In this document: in pieces, positions 42,549-43,463 of the stretch | Layout of the letters: each line of letters starts with the position of its first letter | Numbering within the stretch: position 1 is the stretch's first letter | Assembly (NCBI GenBank): GCA_020431645.1 | Contig: JAGQHW010000006.1 | Span: 1 to 43,463, forward strand | Origin: Carnobacterium sp. | Lineage (GTDB): Bacteria; Bacillota; Bacilli; Lactobacillales; Carnobacteriaceae | Reading direction: 5' to 3' | DNA length: 43,463 bases | The notes under the pieces: model-generated | Databases searched by the model: none | What the model saw: only the letters and a program-made list of their open reading frames with translations | Told to the model about the DNA's origin: nothing | Made by a program: the position numbers and the translations under genes

Positions 42549-42566
42549 TATACTTGTATGTACAAG
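42549..42566 (+). promoter_or_regulatory. Promoter -10 and probable GntR operator
   Basis: TATACT (42549-42554) overlaps CTTGTA-TG-TACAAG (42553-42566). The TTGTATGTACAA core has the GT..AC pattern bound by FadR-type GntR regulators, so the downstream regulator may repress itself. Confidence 0.5.
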
Positions 42567-42630
42567 ATTAAATCTTTACTATTGAAGCAAAGAGATCAAT
42601 TAAAGAAACTGATGATAGGTGGATGAAATT

Positions 42631-43278
42631 ATGGCTAAAACCAAAAAATTAGATGAATTGGCTTATCAATACATAAAAGAAAAAATCGATACGAGGCAAT
42701 GGATGCCTCAAACTCGTATTACTGAGTTAGATTTATCTAAGGAATTGAGCATTAGTCGTACGCCCATTCGTCAAGCTTTTCAGCAACTCCAAAAAGAGGG
42801 CTATTTAGACGTAGAGATGTATAAAGGTGCACGCGTCAAAGAACAAAAAATTGAGTTTCGTGGCTCACAAGAGAGGTTAGAGTTTATCGAGATGACTTTG
42901 ATTAACTACTTTCATTATCTTCAAATAAAAGAGATTAGCTTTGACTGTTCTCAAGTTGAAGAAAAATTAGACTGTCTAAAAAAACACCACAACGAGCCAG
43001 AAAAAGAATTCTTAAATTTAGAAGCTCAGTTTATTTATAAATTGTTTTCTTATAGCAAAAACAGCTATTTTGTCAGATTAATGATGGATACTATCCGCGA
43101 AATACAAACTCAAAACAATCCAGAGTACCTCTCGCTAATGAAAAAAAACCGTAATGTAAAATTAACCCACTATGAAAAAATAGTAGAGTATTTAAGAGTA
43201 GGAGACTACCCCTTAGCTCGTAAACAAGTTCGTATCTTAGCTAATCAACTCACACTTAATATTATTCATAACGGATAG
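42631..43278 (+). CDS. GntR-family transcriptional regulator (FadR/FCD-like)
   Basis: A 215-aa protein. The winged helix-turn-helix is at about 5-70: AYQYIKEKIDTRQWMPQTRI, then ELSISRTPIRQAFQQLQKEGYLDVE with the SRTPIRQA recognition helix diagnostic of the GntR family. The C-terminal part (about 80-215) is all-helical and FCD-like, but I do not see a clear Asp/His metal triad. The effector is unknown. ATG 42631, behind AGGTGG, is preferred over an in-frame GTG at 42619. The operator-like palindrome 65 bp upstream may be its own target. Confidence 0.87.
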   Translation: MAKTKKLDELAYQYIKEKIDTRQWMPQTRITELDLSKELSISRTPIRQAFQQLQKEGYLDVEMYKGARVKEQKIEFRGSQERLEFIEMTLINYFHYLQIKEISFDCSQVEEKLDCLKKHHNEPEKEFLNLEAQFIYKLFSYSKNSYFVRLMMDTIREIQTQNNPEYLSLMKKNRNVKLTHYEKIVEYLRVGDYPLARKQVRILANQLTLNIIHNG

Positions 43279-43291
43279 TATGACGTAACTT

Positions 43292-43352
43292 AATCAGATA
43301 AGAAGCAAGGTGAACTTTAAAAAAGTGAATCTAGTTTCTTGTCTGATTTTTT
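43292..43352 (+). terminator. Terminator after the GntR gene
   Basis: AATCAGATAAGAA pairs with TTCTTGTCTGATT (one G-U), followed by T-run. Confidence 0.75.
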
Positions 43353-43414
43353 ATAATAAAAGAGTCTATTTTTTAATTAAACTCTCTATTCATTTCTCGA
43401 TTTGAGCTAATCTA

Positions 43415-43423
43415 TGGTAAAAT
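43415..43423 (+). promoter_or_regulatory. Candidate extended -10 promoter for a gene beyond the window
   Basis: TGGTAAAAT (TG, one base, TAAAAT), with no good -35. The gene it would serve is not in the window. Confidence 0.35.
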
Positions 43424-43463
43424 AGATAGTGGAAACGTATGTGAAAATTCATTTTTTTATAAA

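Overview
The window reads as a chromosomal segment of a low-GC Gram-positive bacterium of the Lactobacillales. Evidence: AT-rich codon use, strong GGAGG-type ribosome binding sites, lipoprotein signal peptides, a CodY-like box, a cre-like site, FMN and guanine riboswitches with terminator platforms, and a MecA/PBP5-type penicillin-binding protein. A Carnobacterium-like host is my best guess by protein style; this is inference, not a database result. No rRNA, tRNA, CRISPR array or prophage is visible.

Layout. 1-302: one end of an IS3/IS150-type insertion sequence, running off the left edge. 345-4802: flavoprotein (minus), a GlcU-like sugar transporter plus APC permease pair, and a PepSY lipoprotein. 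4803-5443: a 640-bp gap with inverted repeats and a possible 25-aa ORF. 5471-9928: an ABC exporter (ATPase plus a 1246-aa permease with a very long coiled coil). 10201-12265: a P1B-4 metal ATPase behind a textbook promoter and an ArsR/SmtB-type operator. 12367-14382: a FUSC-type membrane protein and a GerMN lipoprotein. 14474-19821: a six-gene branched-chain amino acid (liv) operon with a CBS-ACT protein as last gene. 20002-23053: a secreted DUF1002 protein, D-serine dehydratase and RidA.

23097-27826 is the most interesting part: the riboflavin operon ribD-ribE-ribBA-ribH followed by a HAD phosphatase. It is preceded by TWO complete FMN riboswitches of 107 nt that differ at only two positions. 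Each is followed by its own intrinsic terminator, and each terminator's 5' arm is complementary to the 5' strand of its own aptamer. This looks like a serial, two-checkpoint FMN attenuator. The HAD gene is a good candidate for the often unassigned dephosphorylation step of the pathway.

27869-34357: a Gfo/Idh/MocA oxidoreductase (minus), an unrecognised protein with two helix-turn-helix-like stretches, and a cell-wall group (VanY-type carboxypeptidase, glucosaminidase, TIM-barrel protein, MecA-like PBP). 34603-35928: a CNNM/HlyC-type membrane protein. 36089-38255: guanine riboswitch, xpt and pbuX. 38432-41515: UPF0316 protein, a PurK-like protein with two altered signature motifs and no purE beside it, and purB. 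41627-43278: an EamA transporter and a GntR regulator with a probable operator in front of it.

Functional logic: several units couple a metabolite sensor to the matching genes (FMN to rib, guanine to xpt-pbuX, probable CodY to liv, probable metal sensor to the P-type ATPase, probable CcpA to the GerMN lipoprotein). DsdA and RidA form a reaction-plus-detoxification pair.
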